A DNA stretch of 64,000 nucleotides from the NCBI GenBank assembly GCA_030697205.1, contig JAUYQP010000032.1:1-64000 (forward strand), written 5' to 3'. This DNA is from Mycobacteriales bacterium (GTDB lineage: Bacteria > Actinomycetota > Actinomycetes > Mycobacteriales > SCTD01). The notes beneath the pieces were generated by a model, which was not told the DNA's origin, made no database searches, and saw only the letters and a program-made list of their open reading frames with translations. Position numbers and translations under genes: made by a program. The number at the start of each line of letters is the position of its first letter. Positions within the stretch are counted from its first letter, which is position 1. Positions 1 through 11,430 of the stretch are shown here, one piece after another.

Positions 1-3092
<3,092 letters not shown>

Positions 3093-3213
3093 CACAAACT
3101 GCTGCTCTCTCTTCGTGAGAGACAACGCGTCCACTGTGCGGTTCCCGAGATACGGTCGGGAGCCATTCATCCCGCACCACGGGAAGAATGAGCACCACCG
3201 ACATCTCCATAGA

Positions 3214-3331
3214 GTTTCGGCGGCCATGGCGAAAGGGAAACGCCCGGTTCCATTCCGAACCCGGAAGCTAAGCCTTTCAGCGCCGATGGTACTGCACGGG
3301 AGACTGTGTGGGAGAGTAGGACGCCGCCGGA
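3214..3331 (+). rRNA. rrf: 5S ribosomal RNA
   Basis: Typical actinobacterial 5S: it begins GTTTCGGCGGCCATGGCG, contains the conserved CGAACCCGGAAGCTAAG core and ends AGTAGGACGCCGCCGGA. It lies about 120 nt downstream of the 23S end with no tRNA between them, in the usual 16S-23S-5S order. End positions are good to a few nucleotides. Confidence 0.97.
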
Positions 3332-3340
3332 CATACTTTC

Positions 3341-3374
3341 GACAAGGGCCGCCCATTCGTGGGCGGCCCTTGTC
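3341..3374 (+). terminator. rRNA operon terminator
   Basis: Perfect 15-bp stem (3341-3355 with 3360-3374, GACAAGGGCCGCCCA and its complement) closed by a TTCG tetraloop and followed by GCATTT. It sits 10 nt after the 5S gene, as expected for an intrinsic terminator of the rRNA operon. Confidence 0.92.
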
Positions 3375-3413
3375 GCATTTCCAACACAATTTTCTTCATA
3401 GAGGAGCACCACC

Positions 3414-5372
3414 GTGGCAGACCAACGCAAGGCGACGAGCGGCGGTAGCGGCGGTAGTGCTGGCCAGGGGCGGCCGTCGCGTCCGGCGGGTGCCGCACGC
3501 GCCGGCGGGGCAGGCAAGCCCTCCGGCGGCACGTCGGGCGGTGCCGGTCGCAGTAGCGGTGGGTCGTCCACGGGACGCGCCGGCGCGCAACGCCCGGCGC
3601 GTCCGAGCACGGGCAACCGGTCTGGACAGAGCCCGGCAGCTCGCGCGTACCAGGAGCGCACGGCCGAGGATCGTCCGGCCCGTCCCACTGGTGAGCGGTC
3701 GGGTGCGGATCGTCCGTCGCGTCCGTACGGGGATCGTCCGGCGCGTCCCGCGGGTGAGCGTTCGGATCGTCCGGCTCGTCCGGCCGGCGAGCGTTCGGCT
3801 CGTCCGTACGGGGATCGTCCGGCGCGTCCCGCGGGTGAGCGTCCGGATCGTCCGGCTCGTCCGGCTCGTCCGTACGGGGATCGTCCGGCCGGCGAGCGTC
3901 CGGCTCGTCCGTACGGGGATCGTCCGGCGCGTCCCGCGGGTGAGCGCTCGGATCGTCCGGCACGACCGTCCGGCGAGCGCTCGGATCGGCCTGCGCGTCC
4001 CGCGAGTGAGCGCACGGATCGTCAGGCGCGGTCGTACGAGGATCGTCCTGCGCGTCCCGCCGGTGAGCGCTCGGATCGTCCGGCACGACCGTCGGGTGAC
4101 CGGCCGTCGCGTCCGTACGGTGATCGGCCCGCTCGGACTGGCCCGCCGGCGGCGGGGCAGCGCAGGCTGTCACCGGAGCAGGCCGCGAAGCGGGTCGAGC
4201 TCGAGAACCGGGTGTACGACCCCCGTCGCGAGGAGCGCCGCAAGCAGGCTCGGGTAGCGCTGCCCGAGGGCATCGACCCGCGCATGCTCGACGCCGACGT
4301 GCGACGTGAGCTGCGGTCGCTGTCGAAGGAGACCGCCGACCTCGTCGCGCAGCACCTCATCGTGACCGGCCAGCTGCTCGACCAGGACCCCGACCGCGCG
4401 CTCACTCATGCTCGGGCCGCCGTGGCGCTGGCCGGGCGTGTCGGCGTGGTGCGGGAAGCCGCCGGCCTCGCTGCCTACGCGGCGGGGGAGTGGTCCGATG
4501 CTCTGTCCGAGCTGCGCGCCGCGCGTCGGATGACCGGCTCGCCCGAGCACCTGGCTGTCATGGCCGACTGCGAGCGGGCGCTGGGCCGGCAGGACCGGGC
4601 GTTGAAGTACGCCGACGACCGAGAGGTCGCTCAGCTCACCAACGCGCAGCGGGTCGAGCTCGTCATCGTCGTGTCGGGTGCCCGGCGCGACCTGCGGCAG
4701 TACGACGCGGCTGTGCTCGTGCTCAAGGACCCTGCCCAGCGCACCACCGGTGCGCGGCCGTGGGCGTCTCGCCTCTGGTACGCCTACGCCGATGCGCTGC
4801 TCGAGGCCGGGCGCGAGGACGACGCGCGCGAGTGGTTCCAGAAGGCTGCGGACGTCGACGAGGCCGGTGAGACCGACGCGCAGGAGCGGCTCATGGCGCT
4901 CGACGGCATCGTCTTCGAAGACGCCTACGACGGTGACGACGACGAGGGGCCGGACGCCTGGATCACCCCCGACGCCGAGGACGTGATGGCTGGCTTCGCC
5001 GCAGCGATGACAGCCAGCCAGGGCGCAGAGCCGACGGCCGTTGGAGGAGGCCCTGCACCGGCCGAGGCGCTCGAGGTGCACGGTGAGGACTCGGACGATC
5101 CCGCAGGGTCGGAAGCGGACACCAGCGCGGGTGAGGCGTCCGGGTCGGGTCAGGACGCTCGCGAGGACACAGCCGACGCGGCTGACGCAGGCGACGATGA
5201 GGTGACGGACCCCGACGATGCGGCGGACGGGTCGAGCAGCGGAGACTCGGCGCAGGATGAGGCGGCACCGGCGCGGGAGCGCGCTTCCGGCGTACCTGCT
5301 GCGGTGTTCACCCACGTCGAGCCTGCACCGCGGACGAGTGGCGAGCCGGGTGGCAGCACGACGCTGTTCTAG
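3414..5372 (+). CDS. TPR-type protein with a long Arg/Pro repeat region
   Basis: A 652-residue cytoplasmic protein of unknown exact role. Residues 1-245 are disordered and very rich in Gly, Ser, Arg, Pro and Ala, with repeats of the type RPARPAGERSD and RPYGDRPARP. Residues about 250-510 are alpha-helical with TPR-like segments (for example the stretch with ALLEAGREDDAREWFQKA). Residues 511-652 are acidic and low in complexity. GTG start at 3414 follows AGAGGAGCACCACC. The gene begins 40 bp after the rRNA terminator. TPR proteins occur at this place near tlyA in other actinobacteria. A scaffolding or RNA-associated role would only be a guess. The stop codon overlaps the stop of the opposite-strand gene within a shared CTAG. 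Confidence 0.88.
   Translation: MADQRKATSGGSGGSAGQGRPSRPAGAARAGGAGKPSGGTSGGAGRSSGGSSTGRAGAQRPARPSTGNRSGQSPAARAYQERTAEDRPARPTGERSGADRPSRPYGDRPARPAGERSDRPARPAGERSARPYGDRPARPAGERPDRPARPARPYGDRPAGERPARPYGDRPARPAGERSDRPARPSGERSDRPARPASERTDRQARSYEDRPARPAGERSDRPARPSGDRPSRPYGDRPARTGPPAAGQRRLSPEQAAKRVELENRVYDPRREERRKQARVALPEGIDPRMLDADVRRELRSLSKETADLVAQHLIVTGQLLDQDPDRALTHARAAVALAGRVGVVREAAGLAAYAAGEWSDALSELRAARRMTGSPEHLAVMADCERALGRQDRALKYADDREVAQLTNAQRVELVIVVSGARRDLRQYDAAVLVLKDPAQRTTGARPWASRLWYAYADALLEAGREDDAREWFQKAADVDEAGETDAQERLMALDGIVFEDAYDGDDDEGPDAWITPDAEDVMAGFAAAMTASQGAEPTAVGGGPAPAEALEVHGEDSDDPAGSEADTSAGEASGSGQDAREDTADAADAGDDEVTDPDDAADGSSSGDSAQDEAAPARERASGVPAAVFTHVEPAPRTSGEPGGSTTLF
3668..4140 (+). 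repeat. Coding repeat encoding Arg-Pro-Ala-Gly-Glu units
   Basis: Imperfect tandem repeats built from GATCGTCCGGCGCGTCC and GGTGAGCGTTCGGATCG variants. They encode alternating RPARPAGERSD-like and RPYGD-like units inside the TPR protein. Because of the repeats, other frames on both strands stay open here by chance. Confidence 0.85.
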
Positions 5373-6298
5373 ACGGGCTCGACCTGGTCGAGCCAGCGCC
5401 TGATGCCGCTGAGGTTGGCGGCATCACTGTTGAGGGCGTCCTGTCGGGCGGCGAGGTCGGGGTCGGCACGCAGGGCGGCGTAGCGCTCGTGGGTGCGGGC
5501 CCGGACCGCGGCGACGGCGTGATCGAGCTCGAGCACGCGCGTCTCGCGGGCCAGCTCGACCCACAGGCGCAGCTCCTCAGCGGAGCGCTCGAGGGCGTCG
5601 CCGACGGCCGTGACCGGCCCGAAGTGGCTGAACAGCAGTCGGGTCGGAGCCAGCGAGGCGAACAGCTCCAGCGAGGCCAGCGCGACCGGTAGGTCGAAGT
5701 CGGGGGGTGGCGTGGCGGGGCGGAGCAGGTCGGCCTCGGGGACGTAGACACCGGCGGCGTCACCGACGTAGAGATCGCCGGTCTCGGAGTCGAGCAGGCC
5801 GACGTGGTGGGAGGCGTGCCCGGGGGACCAGTGGGTCGTGAGGCGACGACCGTCGCCGAGGTCGACCTCGCCGGTGTCGCCGAGCGCGCGGACCCGCTCC
5901 GCGGGGGTCGCGAGCAGGTCGCCGAAGACCCGGGCGAACAGCTCCTCGCCGTAGACGCGCTTGGCCGAGGACAACAGCCGCTCGGGGGCGACGAGGTGGC
6001 GGGCGCCGCGCTCGTGCACGACGACCTCGGCGCGCGGGAAGGCGGCCGCGAGGTCGCCCACGCCGCCGGCGTGGTCGAGGTGGATGTGGGTGACGACGAT
6101 CGTCGCGAGGTCCTCCGGGCCGATCCCGAGCGCGGCCAGCTCAGCGACGACGAGCGCGGCAGAGGTCGCCGCCCCCGTCTCGACGAGCGCGGGACGCGAG
6201 GAGCGGACGAGGTAGGCGGCGGTGATCCCGTCGTAGCCGCCCATCGCGGTGTCGATGAGGTGCACGTCGGACCCGAGCTCACGCGTGCGGTCGTCCAC
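5369..6298 (-). CDS. MBL-fold metallo-hydrolase
   Basis: A 309-residue metallo-beta-lactamase-fold hydrolase. The metal-binding motif HIHLDH lies at about residues 71-76, with later metal ligands in SPGHASHHVG and LYVGDAAGVY and a C-terminal LLFSHFGP. The fold serves many substrates (thioesters, glutathione thiolesters, phosphodiesters, lactones), so the substrate is not predictable. GTG start at 6298 is chosen because GGGAGG lies just upstream; longer in-frame starts would add a Pro/Arg-rich tail unlike the family. Its TAG stop shares CTAG with the stop of the plus-strand TPR gene. Confidence 0.88.
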   Translation of the reverse strand: MDDRTRELGSDVHLIDTAMGGYDGITAAYLVRSSRPALVETGAATSAALVVAELAALGIGPEDLATIVVTHIHLDHAGGVGDLAAAFPRAEVVVHERGARHLVAPERLLSSAKRVYGEELFARVFGDLLATPAERVRALGDTGEVDLGDGRRLTTHWSPGHASHHVGLLDSETGDLYVGDAAGVYVPEADLLRPATPPPDFDLPVALASLELFASLAPTRLLFSHFGPVTAVGDALERSAEELRLWVELARETRVLELDHAVAAVRARTHERYAALRADPDLAARQDALNSDAANLSGIRRWLDQVEPV

Positions 6299-6424
6299 AG
6301 GCCCTCCCGGCTCGCGGCGGCCGTCCACAGATCGGTCGCGGGCGGCCCCACGAGGCCGCCTTCCGTCGCACCCTATCCCCGGAGCGACAGGCCCCGGAGC
6401 GGGTCGCGGACAGGAGGAGGAGCG

Positions 6425-6772
6425 GTGCACACGCAGTCACGCAACGAGGTGGTGCTGGTCGGCAGGGTGAGCGCGGACCCGGAGGACCGGGAGCTGCCGA
6501 GCGGGGACGTGCTGACGACGTTCCGCCTGGTGGTGGACCGCCCGCCGCCGACCCGGCCGCTGCCCGAGGGGGTCCGGCCGGCGACGACCGACACGCTGGA
6601 CTGCGTCGCCTGGACCGGGCGGGTGCAGCGCAGCGCCCGTGCGCTGCAGGCCGGCGACGTCGTCGCCGTCGAGGGGGCGCTGCGCCGGCGCTTCTGGCGC
6701 TCACCCACAGGGGCGGCGAGCCGGTGCGAGGTGGAGCTCGGTGGGCTCAAGCGGCTGGAGCGCGCCTCCTAG
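6425..6772 (+). CDS. Single-stranded DNA-binding protein-like OB-fold protein
   Basis: A 115-residue protein matching the OB fold of SSB: NEVVLVGRVSADPEDREL at the N-terminus, then TFRLVVDR, TLDCVAWTGRVQRSARALQAGDVVAVEGAL and a C-terminal strand. It lacks the Gly-rich linker and acidic tip of the main replicative SSB, so it is probably an accessory paralogue. GTG start at 6425 follows GGAGGAGGAGCG. It is divergent from the MBL gene (126-bp gap) and convergent with the DUF1015 gene (21-bp gap). Confidence 0.85.
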   Translation: MHTQSRNEVVLVGRVSADPEDRELPSGDVLTTFRLVVDRPPPTRPLPEGVRPATTDTLDCVAWTGRVQRSARALQAGDVVAVEGALRRRFWRSPTGAASRCEVELGGLKRLERAS

Positions 6773-6793
6773 CGGGTGCGGCTGCGGGTGCGG

Positions 6794-8086
6794 TCAGGCG
6801 TCGCGGTGGTCGCGCAGGACCAGCCCGGTGCGGGGCTTGGGAGTGAACAGCGTGGACTTGCGGGGCATCCGCTCGCCGCCGCGCGCGACCGCCGCGACCG
6901 CCTCGACCGGGGTCGGGTTCAGCAGCACGGCGGTGCCGCCGGTGCGGGCCGCCTCGGCCAGCGCCTCGTCGACGGCGTGCGCGTAGCCGACCGTCTCGAC
7001 GGTGTCGGACAGGCCCCAGAGCAGGGGTACGACGAAGCCGTGCAGCACCGACACGTCCAGCGCCTTCCAGGCGACGGAGCGCTCGTCGCCGAGCGCCGTG
7101 TCGAGCTTTCCGGTGTCCGGGTCGGTCAGCAGCCGGACCGTGCCGCCGTCGCCGGAGACCAGCAGGAAGGCCGGGCCCGCCTCGCCGGCCTTCGTGAGCG
7201 CGGCGAGCGCGCCCTCGAGGTCGTCGTCGTCGAGGTCATGGACCGTCATGCCGTCGCGCGCCCGCCCGGCGAGCTCGGCGGCCTCGACACCGGGGACGAC
7301 CCGGTGGATCGGGTGGACCTCGGGCCCGAAGGACGTGGCGTCGACGAGGAAGGTGAGCCCGTGGTCCCAGGGGCCGGGCGCGCCGCCGTGGGCCGCCTGG
7401 CGCTGCAGGTAGGTGGCGTAGCGGTGGTGGCCGTCGGCGATGAGGGCCGTGCGCGGGTGCAGGTCGGCGGCGATCGCGGCGAGTTCGGTGGGGTCGGTGA
7501 CCGCCCAGAGCCGGTGACGCAGGCCGTCGGGGAGCACGACGTCGACCAGCGGCTCGCGGGCATCAGCGGTCCGGACCGCGTCGGAGGCGGCCCCGCCCCC
7601 GTCGTACACGAGGAAGATGGGCTCGAGGTCGGCCTCGACCGCGGTGTAGAGCGCGAGCCGGTCGCTGACGGTGCCGGACATGGTGTTCTCGTGCGGCAGC
7701 ACGATCTCGTCCTCCGGCGGGCTGAGCGCCAGCGCCCCGAGCAGCCCGCGCTGCGCGTGTCCCTCGCCGGCCTGCTCGTAGACGTAGAGCGCCGGCACGT
7801 CGTCGGGGGCGAGGGCGCCGGTGCTGCGCCACCCGCGGAGCAGGTCCGCGGCGCGGCGGTAGCGCGACTGCTCCCCGTCGGCGTCGCCGCGTGGAAGGAT
7901 GAGGCGCACCACGTTGTGGTCGGACAGCTCCTCGAGCGCCGCCACGCCCGCGTCGTCGATGACGTCGTAGGGCGGGGAGGTCAGCCCGCTGAGCGGACCG
8001 GCGGCGGCAGGGTCGAAGCGCAGGGCCCGGAAGGGCGACAGGACGAGACCGGAAGGACGGGCAGGGGAGGGAGCAGCGGCGGTCAC
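6794..8086 (-). CDS. DUF1015 family protein
   Basis: A 430-residue member of the DUF1015 family, usually 400-430 residues and of uncharacterised function. Recognisable family features are the N-terminal LSPFRALRFDP, TSPPYDVID and HNVVRLILPRGD, then YVYEQ and the central IADGHHRYATYLQ. The GTG start at 8086 gives the usual family length; upstream extension yields unrelated sequence. Transcribed divergently from the TPR gene that begins 71 bp away. Confidence 0.9.
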   Translation of the reverse strand: MTAAAPSPARPSGLVLSPFRALRFDPAAAGPLSGLTSPPYDVIDDAGVAALEELSDHNVVRLILPRGDADGEQSRYRRAADLLRGWRSTGALAPDDVPALYVYEQAGEGHAQRGLLGALALSPPEDEIVLPHENTMSGTVSDRLALYTAVEADLEPIFLVYDGGGAASDAVRTADAREPLVDVVLPDGLRHRLWAVTDPTELAAIAADLHPRTALIADGHHRYATYLQRQAAHGGAPGPWDHGLTFLVDATSFGPEVHPIHRVVPGVEAAELAGRARDGMTVHDLDDDDLEGALAALTKAGEAGPAFLLVSGDGGTVRLLTDPDTGKLDTALGDERSVAWKALDVSVLHGFVVPLLWGLSDTVETVGYAHAVDEALAEAARTGGTAVLLNPTPVEAVAAVARGGERMPRKSTLFTPKPRTGLVLRDHRDA

Positions 8087-8157
8087 CCCGCCGATGCTAG
8101 GGCGGCGGCTCGCGAGGCCGCGCCAGCCGGGCCAGGGATCCACGAGGAGGAGCACGC

Positions 8158-8634
8158 GTGTCCGACAGGTACGACCCCCGGTACGACCCCCGTGCACCCG
8201 ACGAGGAGAAGCCCCGGCCTTACGCCGATCTCCCGCCGCCGCCTCCGGACGTCGTGCCCCAGGGCGAGATCTGGGACTGGTACGCGCGCGGCCTCGACCT
8301 GCTCGAGAACGGCGACGTCAACGCCGCGATCCAGATCCTCACCCACACCGCGCAGGCCGAGCCGGAGTCGCGGCAGGTCCGCGAGGCGCTGGCGCGCGCG
8401 CAGTTCGACGTCGGGATGTACCCCGAGGCCCGCGAGAACTTCGAGTGGATCATCTCGGTGAACCCCGCTGACGACTACGCGCAGTTCGGCCTCGGCCTGG
8501 CCGCCACCAAGCTCGGTGACCTACCGGCCGCCGTGGAGCACCTCGCGCTGGCTGCCGCGATGCGCCCCGACATCACCTACTACGCCCAGGCGCTGCGCGG
8601 CGCGAAGGCGGCGCTGACCGCCGCCAAGCGCTGA
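8158..8634 (+). CDS. Tetratricopeptide repeat protein
   Basis: A 158-residue soluble protein with a short acidic, Pro-rich N-terminus followed by helical TPR units: EIWDWYARGLDLLENGDVNAA, then MYPEARENFEWIISVNPADDYAQFGLGLA. It corresponds in position and content to the small TPR protein (Rv1691 type) that precedes the HAD phosphatase and tlyA in mycobacteria. GTG start at 8158 follows GAGGAGGAGCAC. Role unknown; TPRs mediate protein-protein contacts. Only 23 bp separate it from the HAD gene, suggesting one operon. Confidence 0.92.
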   Translation: MSDRYDPRYDPRAPDEEKPRPYADLPPPPPDVVPQGEIWDWYARGLDLLENGDVNAAIQILTHTAQAEPESRQVREALARAQFDVGMYPEARENFEWIISVNPADDYAQFGLGLAATKLGDLPAAVEHLALAAAMRPDITYYAQALRGAKAALTAAKR

Positions 8635-8657
8635 TCGGCCGAGGGCCGGTCAGGCAG

Positions 8658-9638
8658 GTGCCGGTCGGGCAGGTCCTGGTCGGTGACGGGCTCGCGAGCT
8701 GCGAGGGGCCGCTCGCGGCCGGCTACGACGCGGGGCTCTACGACCTCGACGGCGTGCTCTACCTCGCCACCGAGCCGATCCCGCACGCCGCCGCCTCACT
8801 GGCATCGGCGACGGAGCTCGGGCTGCGCCCGGCCTACGTCACCAACAACGCCTCGCGCAGCCCCGCAGTGGTCGCCGCGCTGCTCGCCAGCGTGGGTGTG
8901 TCGGCCGTCGAGCACGACGTGGTGACGAGCGCCCAGGCGTCGGTGCGGCTGCTCCACGAGCAGGTCGACCCGGGCAGCGAGGTGCTCGTCATCGGCTCCG
9001 ACGACCTTGCCGCGGCGGTCGCCGACGGCGGCTACGCACCGGTGCGGGAGGCAGGCCCGGGCGTGCGGGCGGTGGTCCAGGGGCTGTCCTTCGACGTCGG
9101 CTGGCTGCAGCTGGCCGAGGCCGCGGTCGCGATCCGGGCCGGCGCGCTGTGGGTCGCGGCCAACACCGACACGACCTTCCCGTCACCCCGGGGGCCGCTC
9201 CCGGGTTGCGGTGCGCTGGTCGCCGCGCTCGTGACAGCGACGGGTCGGGAGCCGGTGGTCGCGGGTAAGCCCGGCCCCGCGCTGCACGCCGAGGCGGTCG
9301 AGCGGGTCAGTGCCCGGCGGCCGCTGGTCATCGGCGACCGGCTCGACACCGACGTGCTCGGCGCTGTCGGCGCGGGTGCCGACAGCCTGCTCGTCCTCAC
9401 CGGCGTCTGCACCCTCGAGGCGCTGCTTGCCGCCCCCGCGGGCAGCCGCCCCGCCTTCGTGGCGGCCGACCTGCGCGGACTGCTCGAGGCCCACCCACCG
9501 GTCGAGCTCGTCGACGGGGGCGCCCGCTGCGGGACGGCCTTCGCGGCGTACGACGGGAAGGTGTCCGAGGGCGCGGGGGTCCCGGAGCTGCGGGCGGCCT
9601 GCGCCGCGGCGTGGGCGCGCGCCGATCAGATGAGCTGA
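8658..9638 (+). CDS. HAD-superfamily hydrolase (NagD/PGP type)
   Basis: A 326-residue phosphatase of HAD subfamily IIA. Nucleophile motif YDLDGV at about residues 28-33, motif II VTNNASR, motif III Lys in AGKPGPALH, and motif IV GDRLDTDVLGAVGAGADSLLVLTG. Related enzymes act on phosphoglycolate, p-nitrophenyl phosphate, nucleotides or glycerol phosphates; the mycobacterial neighbour Rv1692 is of this kind. Start taken as the GTG at 8658, the only standard start before the conserved core; its ribosome-binding site is weak. The last 13 bases overlap the 3' end of the opposite-strand SCP2 gene. Confidence 0.92.
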   Translation: MPVGQVLVGDGLASCEGPLAAGYDAGLYDLDGVLYLATEPIPHAAASLASATELGLRPAYVTNNASRSPAVVAALLASVGVSAVEHDVVTSAQASVRLLHEQVDPGSEVLVIGSDDLAAAVADGGYAPVREAGPGVRAVVQGLSFDVGWLQLAEAAVAIRAGALWVAANTDTTFPSPRGPLPGCGALVAALVTATGREPVVAGKPGPALHAEAVERVSARRPLVIGDRLDTDVLGAVGAGADSLLVLTGVCTLEALLAAPAGSRPAFVAADLRGLLEAHPPVELVDGGARCGTAFAAYDGKVSEGAGVPELRAACAAAWARADQMS

Positions 9639-9964
9639 CGCAGCCGGAGCAGGTCGAGCGGCCCGGCCTGCACCCGCAGCTTGCCGGTGGCGAAGGCCGT
9701 CGGCACGGAGAGGCGGCCCTCGGCGAGGGAGATGAGGTCGTCCGAGCCGCAGGACAGGCGCACCTGCGCCCGGTCGGCGGTCTCGGTGTGGACGTCGCGC
9801 AGGCCCTCCTCGCACAGCCGGCCGACGAAGACGACGTCGAGGTCGTAGACCTTGCAGGAGACGGAGCGCTCGATGACGTACTTCGCGCGCAGGTCCGGGT
9901 CGAGGGCGTCGAGGCGCGCGACGAGGGCGTGCACGGTCGCCCACACCTCGTCGATCGTCGCCAC
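9626..9964 (-). CDS. SCP2-like sterol-binding domain protein
   Basis: A 112-residue protein consisting almost entirely of an SCP2-type lipid-carrier domain: an N-terminal helix (ATIDEVWATVHALVARLDAL), central strands and the C-terminal FATGKLRVQAGPLDLLRLRQLI typical of the fold. Ligand unknown. GTG start at 9964 is preceded by CCAGGAGCAGCGC; upstream extension is Arg-rich noncoding sequence. It converges with the HAD gene with a 13-bp overlap and is divergent from the Lys/Ala-tail protein 122 bp away. Confidence 0.85.
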   Translation of the reverse strand: MATIDEVWATVHALVARLDALDPDLRAKYVIERSVSCKVYDLDVVFVGRLCEEGLRDVHTETADRAQVRLSCGSDDLISLAEGRLSVPTAFATGKLRVQAGPLDLLRLRQLI

Positions 9965-10086
9965 GCGCTGCTCCTGGGTCCTCCGGCTGCCGCAACCGTA
10001 GCGCCGAGCGCGGTAGCGTCGTCGGGCGCCGGGGCCGTCCGTGCGCAAGCCCGTCCGACCCGAGCCCGTCCCCATCCGGAGGAACC

Positions 10087-10473
10087 GTGCGCGACGCACT
10101 CAAGAGCTACCTGGCGCTGGCCAACGGCGTCACCGAGCTGACCAAGCAGCGGGCCGTCACGGCCGCCAAGCAGCTCGTCGCCCAGGGCGAGGCCACCGCC
10201 AGTCAGGTCCAGGAGCTCGCCGAGGACCTGCTGCAGCAGAGCAAGCAGAACCGCGAGGCCGTCACCGCGCTGGTGCGCTTCGAGGTCGACAAGGCGCTCG
10301 GCCGCGTCGGCCTCGCCACTCAGGACGAGGTCGAGGCGCTCAAGGCCAAGGTGAAGGCCCTCGAGGCGCAGCTGTCGGGCCCGAAGGCTCCCGCTGCCAA
10401 GGCGGCTGCCCCGAAGGCGCCCGCGAAGAAGGCTGCTGCGAAGAAGGCGCCGGCGAAGAAGACCGGCGCGTGA
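10087..10473 (+). CDS. Phasin-like protein with a histone-like Lys/Ala tail
   Basis: A 128-residue protein. Residues 1-90 form an amphipathic helical region (LANGVTELTKQRAVTAAKQLV through VDKALGRVGLATQDEVEALKAKVKALEAQL) resembling phasins or polyhydroxyalkanoate-granule regulators. Residues 95-128 form a tail of PAKKAAAKK-type repeats, as in HupB or histone H1. The tail suggests binding to DNA or another polyanion, but this is inference. GTG start at 10087 follows CCGGAGGAACC. Its TGA overlaps the GTG of the next small gene (GTGA), so the two are probably translationally coupled. Confidence 0.85.
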   Translation: MRDALKSYLALANGVTELTKQRAVTAAKQLVAQGEATASQVQELAEDLLQQSKQNREAVTALVRFEVDKALGRVGLATQDEVEALKAKVKALEAQLSGPKAPAAKAAAPKAPAKKAAAKKAPAKKTGA

Positions 10474-10610
10474 GCGCCGCGGAGCAGGCCGTCGCCCTGC
10501 TGGAGCGGCTCGAGGAGCTGCCCGTGGCCGAGCACGTCGCGGTCTTCGACGGCGTGCACCGCCAGCTCCAGGACGCCCTCGCCGCGCTCGACGAGAACAA
10601 CCGGGCCTAG
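10470..10610 (+). CDS. Small conserved-type protein upstream of tlyA
   Basis: A 46-residue acidic protein, MSAAEQAVALLERLEEL followed by PVAEHVAVFDGVHRQLQDAL and ending DENNRA. It starts at GTG within the GTGA overlap with the preceding gene and ends 10 bp before tlyA. Codon third positions are almost all G or C and the helical, amphipathic composition looks genuine. Similar very small reading frames sit in front of tlyA in other actinobacteria as far as I recall; function unknown. Confidence 0.75.
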   Translation: MSAAEQAVALLERLEELPVAEHVAVFDGVHRQLQDALAALDENNRA

Positions 10611-10619
10611 GAGCCCCGG

Positions 10620-11417
10620 CTGGCCCGTCGCGCGCGGCTCGACGCCGAGCTGGTCCGTCGCGGGCTGGCGCGCAGTCGCGAGCACGCGAGCGCGCTCATC
10701 GCCGACGGGCTGGTCCGCGTCGCCGGCACGGTCGCGACCAAGCCGGCGACCGCGGTCGAGGCCGCGACCCCGCTGCTCGTCGACGCCGAGCAGGGTGAGA
10801 CCTGGGTGTCACGGGGCGCCCACAAGCTGCTCGGCGCGCTGGACGCCTTCGGCGTAGGTGTCGAGGGTCGTCGGGCGCTGGACGCCGGCGCGTCGACGGG
10901 CGGCTTCACCCAGGTGCTGCTGCGCCGCGGGGCGGCGCACGTGGTGGCGGCCGACGTCGGCTACGGCCAGCTCGCGTGGGCGCTGCAGACCGACGAACGC
11001 GTGACCGTGATGGACCGCACCAACGTGCGGGCGCTCGAGCTCGCCGAGCCGGTCGACCTCGTCGTCGCCGACCTGTCGTTCATCCCGCTCGGGCTCGTGC
11101 TGCCGGCGCTCGCGGGGTGCTGCGCGGCCGGCGCAGACCTGCTGCCGATGGTCAAGCCGCAGTTCGAGGTCGGGCGCGAGCGGCTCCCGTCGGGAGGAGT
11201 GGTGCGCGACCATGCGCTGCGTGTGGAGACCGTGCGGCGGGTCGCCGGGCAGGCCCAGGAGCTCGGGCTCGGGGTGCGCGGTGTCGTCGCGTCGCCGCTG
11301 CCGGGGCCGTCGGGCAACGTGGAGTACTTCCTGTGGCTGACCGTCGGTGCCGACCCGCTCCCAGAGGTCGAGCTCGACACCGCGGTGGACAACGCCGTCG
11401 CGGCCGGACCTGCGTGA
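10620..11417 (+). CDS. tlyA: TlyA: 16S/23S rRNA (cytidine-2'-O)-methyltransferase
   Basis: A 265-residue enzyme that 2'-O-methylates rRNA cytidines (C1409 in 16S and C1920 in 23S in mycobacteria) and confers capreomycin sensitivity. Residues 1-65 are an S4 RNA-binding domain (ARRARLDAELVRRGLARSR). The rest is a FtsJ/RrmJ-type methyltransferase with LDAGASTGGFTQVLL for SAM, the catalytic Lys in MVKPQFEVG and ASPLPGPSGNVEYFLW at the C-terminus. No ATG, GTG or TTG precedes this S4 domain in frame. The likely start is the CTG at 10620, six bases after AGGAG at 10609-10613. That start gives a protein almost identical in length and N-terminus to M. tuberculosis TlyA. The next GTG (10806) would delete the S4 domain. 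Confidence 0.92.
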   Translation: MARRARLDAELVRRGLARSREHASALIADGLVRVAGTVATKPATAVEAATPLLVDAEQGETWVSRGAHKLLGALDAFGVGVEGRRALDAGASTGGFTQVLLRRGAAHVVAADVGYGQLAWALQTDERVTVMDRTNVRALELAEPVDLVVADLSFIPLGLVLPALAGCCAAGADLLPMVKPQFEVGRERLPSGGVVRDHALRVETVRRVAGQAQELGLGVRGVVASPLPGPSGNVEYFLWLTVGADPLPEVELDTAVDNAVAAGPA

Positions 11418-11430
11418 CAGGGTGGTCGCC

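Noticed and set aside
3167-4173. Long frames on the minus strand and in another plus frame across the Arg/Pro repeat
   Set aside because: The DNA repeat keeps all frames open; only the plus frame starting at 3414 has a good ribosome-binding site and continues into a recognisable TPR core.
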